DNA from: Hyphomicrobiales bacterium
GTDB taxonomy: Bacteria > Pseudomonadota > Alphaproteobacteria > Rhizobiales > Rhizobiaceae
Direction of reading: 5' to 3'
Length of the DNA: 64,000 bases
NCBI GenBank assembly: GCA_900472395.1
Contig: UCHV01000001.1
Location: 1-64,000 of the forward strand
The translations under genes and the position numbers were made by a program. The notes under the pieces are model-generated. The model saw nothing but the letters and a program-made list of their open reading frames with translations. It did not search any database and was not told the DNA's origin. Of the stretch, positions 47,204 to 55,302 are shown in pieces; the stretch's first letter is position 1; each line of letters opens with the position of its first letter.

Positions 47204-49261
47204 ATGCTCGATAAACAAACTACGCTGGAAAGCGCGACGTCACCCTGGCACGCGGGCGAAGTGAAACTGCAGCAACATTCCGGTGTGGCCGATCAGCTTG
47301 ATGTGGTCGGTCGCAAATTTGTGCGCCATTTTCTGCTCGATCAGCATCGTGAATTCTATCCGCTGTTGCCGTTTATCGCTGTCGGGGCGGTGGATGACGA
47401 GGGGACGCCCTGGGCAACGATCCGAAGCGGTCAGCCCGGTTTCCTTCATTCGCCGGATCCGCAGACTTTGACCATAACCGCCGCCAGCGATCCGGGTGAC
47501 CCCGCCCAACAAGGTATGAAACACGGCGACGCTGTCGGTCTCCTTGGTATCGACCTCATCACCCGCCGCCGCAATCGGATGAACGGAACGGTAGATCGCA
47601 ACTCGGATAACGTCTTCTCCGTAGACGTGGAGCACAGCTTTGGAAATTGTCCGCGCTACATTCAGAACCGGCATTTTTCATTCGTGCGCGATCCGCAAGA
47701 GGTCCGCGCTTCGGCCTCTACGGTCGATGAATATCTGGGTGAGGACGCTCGACGCATCATTTCGACGGCAGACACGTTTTTCGTCGCGTCCTACATGGAA
47801 GATGCCGAGGGGCGGCATGTCGATGTGTCCCATCGTGGCGGTCGGCCCGGTTTTGTGCGCATCGACGCAGATGGCGGTTTGACGATACCGGATTTCAACG
47901 GAAACCTGTTCTTCAACACGCTTGGCAATTTTCTCATCAATCCTCGCGCAGGGCTGTTGTTTTTCGATCAGGCGAACGGTGACCTTCTGCAGGTCGCAGG
48001 CTCCGTCGAAATCATTCTGGATTCGCCCGAGATAGCGGCCTTTGAAGGCGCGGAACGGCTTTGGCGCGTCATCCCGAAAAAGGTTGTCTTGCGACGGGAT
48101 GCCTTGCCGCTGCGCTGGACCTTCGCCGAGAATTGGATGTCACCCAGCAGTGTGATGACAGGCAGTTGGAGCGACGCCGAAGCCCGGCTGCAGGCGGCGG
48201 CCAAGGCAGACGCCTGGCGGGCCTTTCGAATCGAGCGCATCGTCGATGAAAGCAGGACGATACGCTCGCTTCATCTTGCGCCGGTGGATGCTAAGGGTCT
48301 GATCCCGCATCTGGCAGGTCAGCACCTTCCGATCAGGATCGCCGATGGCGGCGGCTATATCAATCGTACCTACACGATTTCCAGTGCGCCGTCCGACGGA
48401 TACTATCGGCTGAGCGTCAAGCGGGAGGGGCGTGCTTCCACTCTCCTGCATGGCATGCAGCCCGGCGACGAAATTTCTGCCCGTGCTCCTGCCGGTGCGT
48501 TCACCATCAATGCGATGGAGCGCAATCGACAGGCGGTGCTTCTGGCAGCCGGCATCGGCATCACACCCTTGCTGTCGATGCTGCGCCACGTGGTTCACGA
48601 GGGTGACAGAACACGCCATCGCCGGCCGGTCTGGCTTTTCAGGGCGTCGCGCACCGGGGAAGAGCGGGCTTTCGATCACGAAATCCGCCAACTGATCGAA
48701 CGGAGCCAAGGCACAATCCGGGATATCAGAGTGCTCGGGCAGTCGCCATCCGATGGTGCGACCGATTATGAAGCTATCGGCCGCATCGACATGGATCTTG
48801 TAAAATCACATCTGCCGTTCGGCGATTACGACTTTTATCTCTGTGGACCGGCGGCCTTCATGCAGTCGATGTATGATGGCCTGCGTAATCTGAATGTGGC
48901 CGACGACCGCATCCATGCCGAGGCTTTTGGGCCGTCGGGACTGAGGCGTGACGGCGCCAGCAGCACGGCCGCAGTCCAGTCGGTGCCAGCGGCCTCCGAG
49001 CCTGTGCGGGTCATTTTTACGCAATCGGCAAAGGAAGCGCGATGGAAACCCGGCAATGGACCTTTGCTTGACCTTGCCGAACAACGGGGGCTGGAGCCGG
49101 CATTCGGTTGCCGCGCCGGCCACTGCGGTGAGTGCAGGGCGGCCGTCACAAGAGGGCAAGTGAGCTATCTTTCAGAGCCGACCTATCCGATCGGCGAAGG
49201 CGAAGCGTTGATTTGCTGTTGCGTACCGGCGGCCGGCAGCGATCTGCATCTGGCCATTTAG
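47204..49261 (+). CDS. Three-part fusion: PNPOx-like flavin domain, FAD/NAD reductase, 2Fe-2S ferredoxin
   Basis: A 685-residue oxidoreductase. Residues about 1-310 resemble pyridoxamine-phosphate-oxidase-type FMN proteins (FIAVGAVDDEGTPWATIRSG, CPRYIQNRHFSF, GNFLINPRAGLLFFD). About 340-570 is a ferredoxin reductase with FAD motif RTYTISSAP near 388, NAD motif AAGIGITPLLSM near 448 and LCGPAAFMQSM near 546. About 600-685 is a plant-type ferredoxin with GCRAGHCGECRAAV near 633 and a final Cys in LICCCVPA. Electrons should flow NAD(P)H to FAD to 2Fe-2S and perhaps to the N-terminal flavin. Start 47204 follows GGTGGAG. Physiological acceptor unknown. Confidence 0.88.
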   Translation: MLDKQTTLESATSPWHAGEVKLQQHSGVADQLDVVGRKFVRHFLLDQHREFYPLLPFIAVGAVDDEGTPWATIRSGQPGFLHSPDPQTLTITAASDPGDPAQQGMKHGDAVGLLGIDLITRRRNRMNGTVDRNSDNVFSVDVEHSFGNCPRYIQNRHFSFVRDPQEVRASASTVDEYLGEDARRIISTADTFFVASYMEDAEGRHVDVSHRGGRPGFVRIDADGGLTIPDFNGNLFFNTLGNFLINPRAGLLFFDQANGDLLQVAGSVEIILDSPEIAAFEGAERLWRVIPKKVVLRRDALPLRWTFAENWMSPSSVMTGSWSDAEARLQAAAKADAWRAFRIERIVDESRTIRSLHLAPVDAKGLIPHLAGQHLPIRIADGGGYINRTYTISSAPSDGYYRLSVKREGRASTLLHGMQPGDEISARAPAGAFTINAMERNRQAVLLAAGIGITPLLSMLRHVVHEGDRTRHRRPVWLFRASRTGEERAFDHEIRQLIERSQGTIRDIRVLGQSPSDGATDYEAIGRIDMDLVKSHLPFGDYDFYLCGPAAFMQSMYDGLRNLNVADDRIHAEAFGPSGLRRDGASSTAAVQSVPAASEPVRVIFTQSAKEARWKPGNGPLLDLAEQRGLEPAFGCRAGHCGECRAAVTRGQVSYLSEPTYPIGEGEALICCCVPAAGSDLHLAI

Positions 49262-49282
49262 CGTCATCCGTCTTTCGGCGGA

Positions 49283-49969
49283 TTATTTGCCGCCAATGAT
49301 GCTCTCGGCAATAGCAGCGGCGGCCGCAACATGTGCCCGGCAGGCTGCGGCGGCCGCTTCCGGTTCGTTTTTTTCGATACACGCAAAAATTTCACGAATC
49401 TGGCTCGGGCCGGACGTGGTTCGATTGGGTGTCGATAGCGTCATGACCCGCAGCCGAGAAATGCGGCTGTTCAGACGGCTGACGATATCCCAGGCGATGG
49501 TATGCCCGCCGGCGTGGAATATCGTGCGATAAAAGCTTGTCGTCGCATCGAGAATGCCGAGAGGCGAATTCTGCTGCGATGTCTTGTCGAGTTCGCTCAA
49601 GGACTGCCGCAGCAGTGCTTTCACCCTGTCGGTGGCCACTTTTGCGCAATCGGCCACTGCCGTTGCCTCCAGGGCGGCCCGGATTTCATAGATCTGACGA
49701 GCGTCGTCCCATTCCAGCCGAGCCACGATTGGCCCCTGCTTGGCCAGCATTTCGACCAGCCCCTCCGCCTCCAGATGACGGATGACTTCGCGAATAACCG
49801 AGCGCGATACCCCGAGCTGCTCACAGAGGGTACGCTCCACCAGTCGCGCTCCCGGCTCATAGAGCCCGCTGATAATGGCGCGGCGCATTCGCTCCAACGC
49901 CATTTCCCGCAATGTGGAGGGTGGGGTTTCAATGCGCAGGGCGGCGAAGGGATCGGCGTTTTTGATCAT
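49283..49969 (-). CDS. GntR-family (FCD/FadR subgroup) transcriptional regulator
   Basis: Regulator of 228 residues. The N-terminal winged helix (about 20-85) has ALERMRRAIISGLYEPGARL and EQLGVSRSVIREVIRHLEAE. The C-terminal helical FCD domain (about 95-220) carries Asp/His residues that usually bind a metal and a carboxylate effector (LDATTSFYRTIFHAGGH). It is divergent from the 11-gene operon starting at 50070, with a TGGTATACCA palindrome between them, so it is its likely repressor, relieved by the substrate or an intermediate. Confidence 0.93.
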   Translation of the reverse strand: MIKNADPFAALRIETPPSTLREMALERMRRAIISGLYEPGARLVERTLCEQLGVSRSVIREVIRHLEAEGLVEMLAKQGPIVARLEWDDARQIYEIRAALEATAVADCAKVATDRVKALLRQSLSELDKTSQQNSPLGILDATTSFYRTIFHAGGHTIAWDIVSRLNSRISRLRVMTLSTPNRTTSGPSQIREIFACIEKNEPEAAAAACRAHVAAAAAIAESIIGGK

Positions 49970-50024
49970 GTGTCTTCTTTAGCTGCAAAAAATGATTCCG
50001 ACAAGGACTTGACATGCTGTCCGA

Positions 50025-50034
50025 TGGTATACCA
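50025..50034. promoter_or_regulatory. GntR/FCD operator candidate in the divergent promoter
   Basis: TGGTATACCA is a perfect 10-bp palindrome of the form typical for FadR-subfamily repressors (UxuR/ExuR-type sites share its core). A TTGACA -35-like element lies at 50009-50014, so the palindrome falls in the promoter core of the + strand operon, where binding would repress it. Confidence 0.6.
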
Positions 50035-50069
50035 ACATACGAGCAGATGAAATTGCAGGGAGACATTCC

Positions 50070-50672
50070 ATGGCACCGGTGATCCGCAAGACGTTTCTGC
50101 AGATCGAGACGACGCTCGTTGAGGGCGGCAAGGAAGCGGCCACGCCGCTGAAGCTGATCGCGGCTCTGGCCGTGGTTAAAAACCCGTGGGCCGGCCGTGG
50201 CTTTGTCGAAAACCTGAAGCCGGAAATTCACGAAGTCGCTCCGGTTCTCGGCGAACTGCTGACCAAGATGATCATCGACACCGTCGGTTCCGGCGAGGCT
50301 GTCGAAGCATATGGCAAGTCGGCCGTCGTGGGTCTCGATGGTGAAATCGAGCACGGTTCGGCGCTGATCCACACTCTGCGTTTCGGCAATCATTATCGCA
50401 CGGCCGTCGGCGCAAAATCCTATCTCGCCTTCTGCAATACGCGCGGCCCGGCCAACGCGCCGATCATGATCCCGCTGATGGACAAGAACGACGAAGGCCG
50501 TCGCTCGCATTACCTGACGATCCAGTGCGCCATTCCGGACGCGCCGGCCGCAGATGAGATCGTCATCGCGCTCGGTGCCTCGATCGGTGGCCGTCCGCAT
50601 CATCGCATCGGCGATCGCTACCAGGACCTCAAGGAGCTTGGCCACGATGTTGCAAACCCTGCATCGGTCTAA
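50070..50672 (+). CDS. AA_synth (DUF1185) family protein, first gene of a catabolic operon
   Basis: A 200-residue protein of the so-called amino acid synthesis family (DUF1185), for which no activity is established to my knowledge. It shows KNPWAGRGFVENLKPEIHEV near 44, GKSAVVGLDGEIEHGSALIH near 87 and CNTRGPANAPIMIPLMDKND near 124, with conserved His and Asp residues suited to hydrolysis or isomerisation. The name suggests biosynthesis, but its place at the head of a GntR-controlled degradation operon suggests a catabolic step. AGGGAGA precedes the ATG. It overlaps the next gene by 26 bases. Confidence 0.85.
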   Translation: MAPVIRKTFLQIETTLVEGGKEAATPLKLIAALAVVKNPWAGRGFVENLKPEIHEVAPVLGELLTKMIIDTVGSGEAVEAYGKSAVVGLDGEIEHGSALIHTLRFGNHYRTAVGAKSYLAFCNTRGPANAPIMIPLMDKNDEGRRSHYLTIQCAIPDAPAADEIVIALGASIGGRPHHRIGDRYQDLKELGHDVANPASV

Positions 50673-51447
50673 GACGCCTTCCGGCGCGGCCTTTGTCGAC
50701 CAGGGGCATGGGGGCGAAACACTCGTCCTCATCCATGGGGTGGGCATGCGCATCGAAGCCTGGGGGCCGCAGATCGACCGGCTCTCGAAAGATCATCGCG
50801 TCATCGCGGTCGATCTTCCGGGGCACGGCTTTTCGGCGGCGCTCGATGCGCGGCCGGAACTGCCCAATTTCGTCGCCTGGTTCGCAAGGCTGGTCGATGA
50901 ACTGGGATTGGAAGCGGTCAATGTTGCGGGCCATTCGATGGGCGCATTGATTGCCGCAGGATTTGCCGCGACGGAGCCGTCAAAACTCCGTCGGGTGGCT
51001 TTGCTGAATGGCGTCTACAAAAGGACGCCGGCAGCCCGTGAGGCGGTGGAAGCCCGTGCCGACGAGATCTTTTCCGGAGCCTTCGATCGTGAAGCGCCGC
51101 TGGAAAGATGGTTCTCGTCGGATGAGAAAAATGGCGAGGCCTATCGCCTCGTGCATGAACTGCTGCAGAAGGTCGATCCCGGCGGTTACGCTGCCGCCTA
51201 TAGGGCCTTTGCCACCGGCGATGCCGTTTATTCGGACAGCTGGCCGCAGGTGAAAAAGCCAGCCTTGTTCCTGACGGGCGATGGCGACAAGAATTCGACG
51301 GCCGAAATGGCCGAAGACATGGCCCGAGCGACGCCTCAAGGAAGAGCGGTCGTCATCAAGGGCCACCGACATATGGTCAATCTCACGGCGCCGGAGGAGG
51401 TGAGTGAGGCACTGGCCGACTGGCTTACCTGGCAGCCGGTCCGATAA
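50647..51447 (+). CDS. Alpha/beta hydrolase
   Basis: Alpha/beta-fold hydrolase of 266 residues. LVLIHGVGMRIEAWGPQI near 26 gives the oxyanion region, VDLPGHGFSA near 55, the nucleophile elbow NVAGHSMGALIA near 91 (Ser), Asp in LTGDGDKN near 211 and His in IKGHRHMVN near 239, so the triad is complete. ATG at 50647 with AAGGAG is preferred; it lies inside the end of the preceding gene, consistent with coupling. By analogy with RutD-like enzymes it may cleave a product of the monooxygenase. Confidence 0.87.
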   Translation: MLQTLHRSKTPSGAAFVDQGHGGETLVLIHGVGMRIEAWGPQIDRLSKDHRVIAVDLPGHGFSAALDARPELPNFVAWFARLVDELGLEAVNVAGHSMGALIAAGFAATEPSKLRRVALLNGVYKRTPAAREAVEARADEIFSGAFDREAPLERWFSSDEKNGEAYRLVHELLQKVDPGGYAAAYRAFATGDAVYSDSWPQVKKPALFLTGDGDKNSTAEMAEDMARATPQGRAVVIKGHRHMVNLTAPEEVSEALADWLTWQPVR

Positions 51448-51468
51448 GGAGGAATGGGAGGAGTGACA

Positions 51469-52404
51469 ATGAGTGATCCCAAGGCAAATGACCCAAGAGC
51501 GCTACGTGATGCGTTCGGTGCATTCCTGACCGGTGTCACCGTGGTGACGACGTTCAGTGACGAAGGCGCGCCCATCGGTTTTACCGCCAACAGTTTTACC
51601 AGCGTTTCGCTGGATCCGCCGCTGCTTCTGGTCTGCTTGGCGAAGACATCGCGCAATTATCAGACGCTGATGACCACCAAGGGTTTTGCGGTCAACATCC
51701 TCTCCGAAGACCAGAAGGATGTTTCGAACACCTTTGCGCGTCCGGTCGAGGATCGTTTCGCTGCGGTCGATTGGCAGAAGGGTCCGTTCGGTTCGCCGGT
51801 CTTTTCCGACGTCGCCGCATGGTTCGACTGTTCGGCACATGAACGCGTCGATGCCGGAGACCACGTCATCATCATCGGAAAGATCGAAGGTTTCGAGAAT
51901 TCCGGCAAGACCGGCCTCGGTTACGCCCGCGGTGGCTATTTCACGCCGGCACTCACCGAAAAGAACCTGCTGGCCAATGTCGAGGGCAGCCTTTCGGTCG
52001 GCGCAGTCGCCGAACGTGCCGGCGAAATCCTTTTGGTGCCGGATGGCAATGACGGCTGGACCCTGCCTTTTGTAGACAAGGCAGAAAGCGAAGGCATGGA
52101 AGTGCTGGAGCCGCAATTCACCGCCGAGATCGGTCTTTCGATCCAGACCGGGCTGCTGTTTTCCATCTACGAAGACACTAAGGCAGGGCGCCAGCACATC
52201 GTTTACCGCGCCGCATTAGGCGAGGGCGCGCCCAAGGTCGGGCAGTTGTTTCCGCTGCAGCAGTTGCCGCTCGACAAGATCCAGGACTCCGCCGTCCGTG
52301 AGACGGTGAAACGTTACGCCCAGGAAAGCACGCTCGGCAATTTCGGCATCTATTTCGGCAATCAGGAAAAGGGCCGCGTCCACGCCGTGGCTAAAAAAGG
52401 TTGA
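51469..52404 (+). CDS. Flavin reductase with C-terminal Nudix-like extension
   Basis: NAD(P)H:flavin oxidoreductase of 311 residues. The first 160 residues match the flavin reductase family that supplies reduced flavin to two-component monooxygenases: GAFLTGVTVVTTFSDEGAPI near 19, TANSFTSVSLDPPLLLVCLA near 41 and HVIIIGKIEG near 134. The remaining 140 residues look like a degenerate Nudix fold (EILLVPDGNDGWTLPFVDKA, then RQHIVYRAALGEGAP) without an intact Nudix box. Such a tail is not usual for RutF/HpaC-size reductases. Start 51469 follows GGGAGGAG. The partner is the monooxygenase encoded four bases downstream. Confidence 0.87.
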   Translation: MSDPKANDPRALRDAFGAFLTGVTVVTTFSDEGAPIGFTANSFTSVSLDPPLLLVCLAKTSRNYQTLMTTKGFAVNILSEDQKDVSNTFARPVEDRFAAVDWQKGPFGSPVFSDVAAWFDCSAHERVDAGDHVIIIGKIEGFENSGKTGLGYARGGYFTPALTEKNLLANVEGSLSVGAVAERAGEILLVPDGNDGWTLPFVDKAESEGMEVLEPQFTAEIGLSIQTGLLFSIYEDTKAGRQHIVYRAALGEGAPKVGQLFPLQQLPLDKIQDSAVRETVKRYAQESTLGNFGIYFGNQEKGRVHAVAKKG

Positions 52405-52408
52405 TCCC

Positions 52409-53446
52409 ATGAAGTTCTCGCTTTTCGTTCATATGGAACGGCTGAATGCCAGCCAGAACCATGAGGAACTCTACGAAGAGTTCATCAAGCTCTGCGAGAT
52501 CGCCGACAAGGGTGGCATGCACGCCATCTGGACAGGTGAGCACCACGGCATGGAATTCACCATTGCCCCGAACCCGTTCGTCAATCTCGCCGACCTTGCT
52601 GCTCGTTTCAAAAACGTGCGGCTTGGCACCGGCACGGTGATCGCGCCCTTCTGGCATCCGATCAAGCTGGCCGGCGAAGCGGCGATGACCGACCTTATCA
52701 GCGGCGGCCGCCTCGATCTCGGCATTGCCCGCGGTGCCTACAGTTTCGAATACGAACGTCTGCTGCCGGGCTTGGACCCATGGGGTGCCGGCCAGCGCAT
52801 GCGCGAGCTTATCCCGGCCATCAAGGGCATCTGGGAAGGCGATTACGCCCACGATGGCGAGTTCTATAAATTCCCGTCGACGACCTCTGCGCCAAAACCC
52901 GTACAGAAGCCGCATCCGCCGATCTGGGTTGCTGCGCGTGACCCGAACAGCCACGAATTTGCGGTGGCCAATGGCTGCAACGTTCAGTGCACGCCGCTTG
53001 CCAATGGTGAGGCCGAGATTGCCAGCCTGATGGAACGTTTCGACGCGGCCTGCGACAAGGCGCCGGACGTAAAACGCCCGAAAATCATGCTGCTGCAGCA
53101 CACTTATGTCGGTTCCGATGAAGCCGATATCGCCAAGGCTGCCAAGGAAATCAGCACCTATTACAATTACTTTTTCGCTTGGTTCAAGAACGAGCGGCCG
53201 ATCAGCCAGGGTCTGATCCAGAATTTGACCGAAGAGGAACTGGCGGCCAACCCGAATCTTGCGCCGGAAAAGATGATCACCAACATGCCGATCGGCAATG
53301 CGGCCACGGTCATTGATCGCCTGAAGGTTTACGAACAACAGGGTTGGGACGAATATTCCTTCTGGATCGATACCGGCATGAGCTTCGAGCGCAAGAAGGC
53401 GTCGCTCGAGCGCTTTATCGCCGACGTCATGCCAGCATTCCGGTGA
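52409..53446 (+). CDS. Luciferase-like (LLM) flavin-dependent monooxygenase
   Basis: FMNH2-dependent oxygenase of 345 residues with the bacterial luciferase-like barrel. Typical segments are GGMHAIWTGEHHGMEFTIAP near 35, RLGTGTVIAPFWHPIKLAGE near 71, GRLDLGIARGAYSFEYE near 99 and PHPPIWVAARDPNSHEFAVA near 170. It would use reduced flavin from the preceding gene product to hydroxylate or cleave (C-N, C-S or Baeyer-Villiger type) an organic substrate. Probably the committed step of this operon. The sequence is closer to the alkanal-monooxygenase/LuxA group than to RutA as far as I can judge. Confidence 0.9.
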   Translation: MKFSLFVHMERLNASQNHEELYEEFIKLCEIADKGGMHAIWTGEHHGMEFTIAPNPFVNLADLAARFKNVRLGTGTVIAPFWHPIKLAGEAAMTDLISGGRLDLGIARGAYSFEYERLLPGLDPWGAGQRMRELIPAIKGIWEGDYAHDGEFYKFPSTTSAPKPVQKPHPPIWVAARDPNSHEFAVANGCNVQCTPLANGEAEIASLMERFDAACDKAPDVKRPKIMLLQHTYVGSDEADIAKAAKEISTYYNYFFAWFKNERPISQGLIQNLTEEELAANPNLAPEKMITNMPIGNAATVIDRLKVYEQQGWDEYSFWIDTGMSFERKKASLERFIADVMPAFR

Positions 53447-53453
53447 GGCCGAT

Positions 53454-54917
53454 ATGCAACGTTTTCAGCAATATATAGACGGTGTTTTCGAAGACGGCTC
53501 AGGCCGGTTCGACAGTATCGATCCGGCGACCGGAAATGTCTGGGCGTCCATGCCCGAAGCCCGCGAGACGGATGTGGATCGCGCCGTAAAAGCTGCCGAA
53601 CGGGCATTGTGGAACGGTGCATGGCCGGCACTGACTGCCACGGCGCGCGGAAAACTTCTCTACAGGCTGGCGGATCTGGTGCAGGCCAATGCCCAGTACC
53701 TTGCCGAACTCGAAACCCGCGATACCGGCAAGATCATCCGCGAGACCTCGGCGCAGATCGCCTATGTCGCGGATTATTACCGCTATTACGCAGGCCTTGC
53801 CGACAAGATCGAAGGCTCGACTCTGTCGATAGACAAGGCCGAGATGGATGTCTGGACCCGCCGCGAGCCGGTCGGTGTCGTTGCCGCCATCGTGCCGTGG
53901 AACAGTCAGCTGTTTCTCTCGGCCGTCAAGATCGGCCCGGCGCTGGCAGCCGGCTGCACACTGGTGGTCAAGGCGTCTGAAGATGGCCCGGCGCCCATGC
54001 TGGAATTTGCTCGTCTCGTGCATGAAGCCGGTTTCCCCAAGGGTGTCTTGAACGTCATCACCGGTTTTGGCCCCTCCTGCGGTAGCGAACTCACCCGCCA
54101 TCCGGGTGTCGCCCACATCGCCTTCACCGGTGGCCCGGCCACTGCGGCGCATGTGGTGCGCAACTCGGCCGAAAATCTTGCCAGCACCTCGCTGGAACTC
54201 GGCGGCAAGTCACCTTTCATCGTGTTCGCCGATGCCGATCTGGAAAGCGCTGCCAATGCGCAGGTCGCCGGCATTTTTGCCGCGACGGGTCAAAGCTGCG
54301 TTGCCGGATCGCGTTTGATCGTCGAGCGCTCGGTCAAGGACCAGTTCATTGCCCTGTTGAAGGCAAAAGCCGAAGCAATCCGCATCGGCACGCCTCTCGA
54401 TATGGCGACGGAAGTCGGTCCGCTCTGCACCAAACGTCAGCGTGATCATGTCGAGCAGATCGTTTCGGCCTCCGTCAATGCAGGCGCAAAGGTCGTCACC
54501 GGCGGACGTGCAGGCGAGGGCGATGGTTTTTATTACCTGCCGACCATTCTCGATTGCGACGGCATCAATTCGCCATCGGTCGAAACCGAATTGTTTGGCC
54601 CGGTATTGTCGGTCGTATCCTTCACCAATGAGGATGAAGCCGTCGCATTGGCCAACGATACGCAATACGGCCTCGCTTCGGGCGTGTTCACCCAGAACCT
54701 GACCCGGGCACACCGCATGGTGAAGCGCATCCGTGCCGGCATCGTCTGGATCAACACCTATCGCGCAGTATCGCCCATCGCGCCATTTGGCGGTTACGGC
54801 CACTCGGGTCACGGTCGCGAAGGTGGCCTTGCCGCCGCGCTTGATTTCACCCGCACCAAGACGGTGTGGCTGAGAACGTCCGACGAGCCTTTCCCCGACC
54901 CCTTCGTGATGCGGTGA
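53454..54917 (+). CDS. NAD(P)-dependent aldehyde dehydrogenase
   Basis: Aldehyde dehydrogenase of 487 residues, normal for the superfamily. Motifs are VAAIVPWNSQLFLSAVKIGP near 143, TSLELGGKSPFIVF near 244 (catalytic Glu) and ATGQSCVAGSRLIVE near 281 (catalytic Cys), and a C-terminal PFGGYGHSGHGREGG. It oxidises an aldehyde, probably made by the upstream monooxygenase/hydrolase, to the acid. The stop overlaps the next start in TGATG. The operon encodes a second, clearly different dehydrogenase at its end. Confidence 0.92.
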   Translation: MQRFQQYIDGVFEDGSGRFDSIDPATGNVWASMPEARETDVDRAVKAAERALWNGAWPALTATARGKLLYRLADLVQANAQYLAELETRDTGKIIRETSAQIAYVADYYRYYAGLADKIEGSTLSIDKAEMDVWTRREPVGVVAAIVPWNSQLFLSAVKIGPALAAGCTLVVKASEDGPAPMLEFARLVHEAGFPKGVLNVITGFGPSCGSELTRHPGVAHIAFTGGPATAAHVVRNSAENLASTSLELGGKSPFIVFADADLESAANAQVAGIFAATGQSCVAGSRLIVERSVKDQFIALLKAKAEAIRIGTPLDMATEVGPLCTKRQRDHVEQIVSASVNAGAKVVTGGRAGEGDGFYYLPTILDCDGINSPSVETELFGPVLSVVSFTNEDEAVALANDTQYGLASGVFTQNLTRAHRMVKRIRAGIVWINTYRAVSPIAPFGGYGHSGHGREGGLAAALDFTRTKTVWLRTSDEPFPDPFVMR

Positions 54918-55252
54918 TGGTGATGTTCTACGAAATCAGAACCTATCGGCTGAAGAACGGTGCCATCCCCGAATACCTGAAAGTGGTCGGCGAGATCGGT
55001 ATCGCCATTCAGAAAAAACACCTCGGTAATCTTGTCGGGTACTTTTCCTCGGAAATCGGGCCGATCAATGAGATCGTCCATATCTGGGGTTTTGAAAGCC
55101 TCGATGATCGCCAGGCGCGTCGTGCGCGACTGGCAGCCGACCCGGAATGGCAGGCCTTTCTGCCGAAGATACGCGACCTGATCGTTACCGCCGACAACAA
55201 GATCATGTCGCCCGCAGCATTCTCGCCTCTGGGCGGCACGGTGCCGGTCTAG
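54917..55252 (+). CDS. NIPSNAP-family protein
   Basis: A 111-residue dimeric alpha/beta-barrel (ferredoxin-like) protein of the NIPSNAP family, with FYEIRTYRLKNGAIPEYLKV at the start and HIWGFESLDDRQARRARLAA near 56. Bacterial members often sit in catabolic operons, possibly as small isomerases, monooxygenase-like enzymes or binding proteins, but roles are rarely shown. ATG at 54917 overlaps the dehydrogenase stop; the ATG two codons on (54923) is also possible. 50 bases then separate it from the transporter genes. Confidence 0.85.
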   Translation: MVMFYEIRTYRLKNGAIPEYLKVVGEIGIAIQKKHLGNLVGYFSSEIGPINEIVHIWGFESLDDRQARRARLAADPEWQAFLPKIRDLIVTADNKIMSPAAFSPLGGTVPV

Positions 55253-55302
55253 AGCACAAGCACACATTCGCAGATCACGGTTTTTCTCAGGGAGGAGAAA
55301 AC

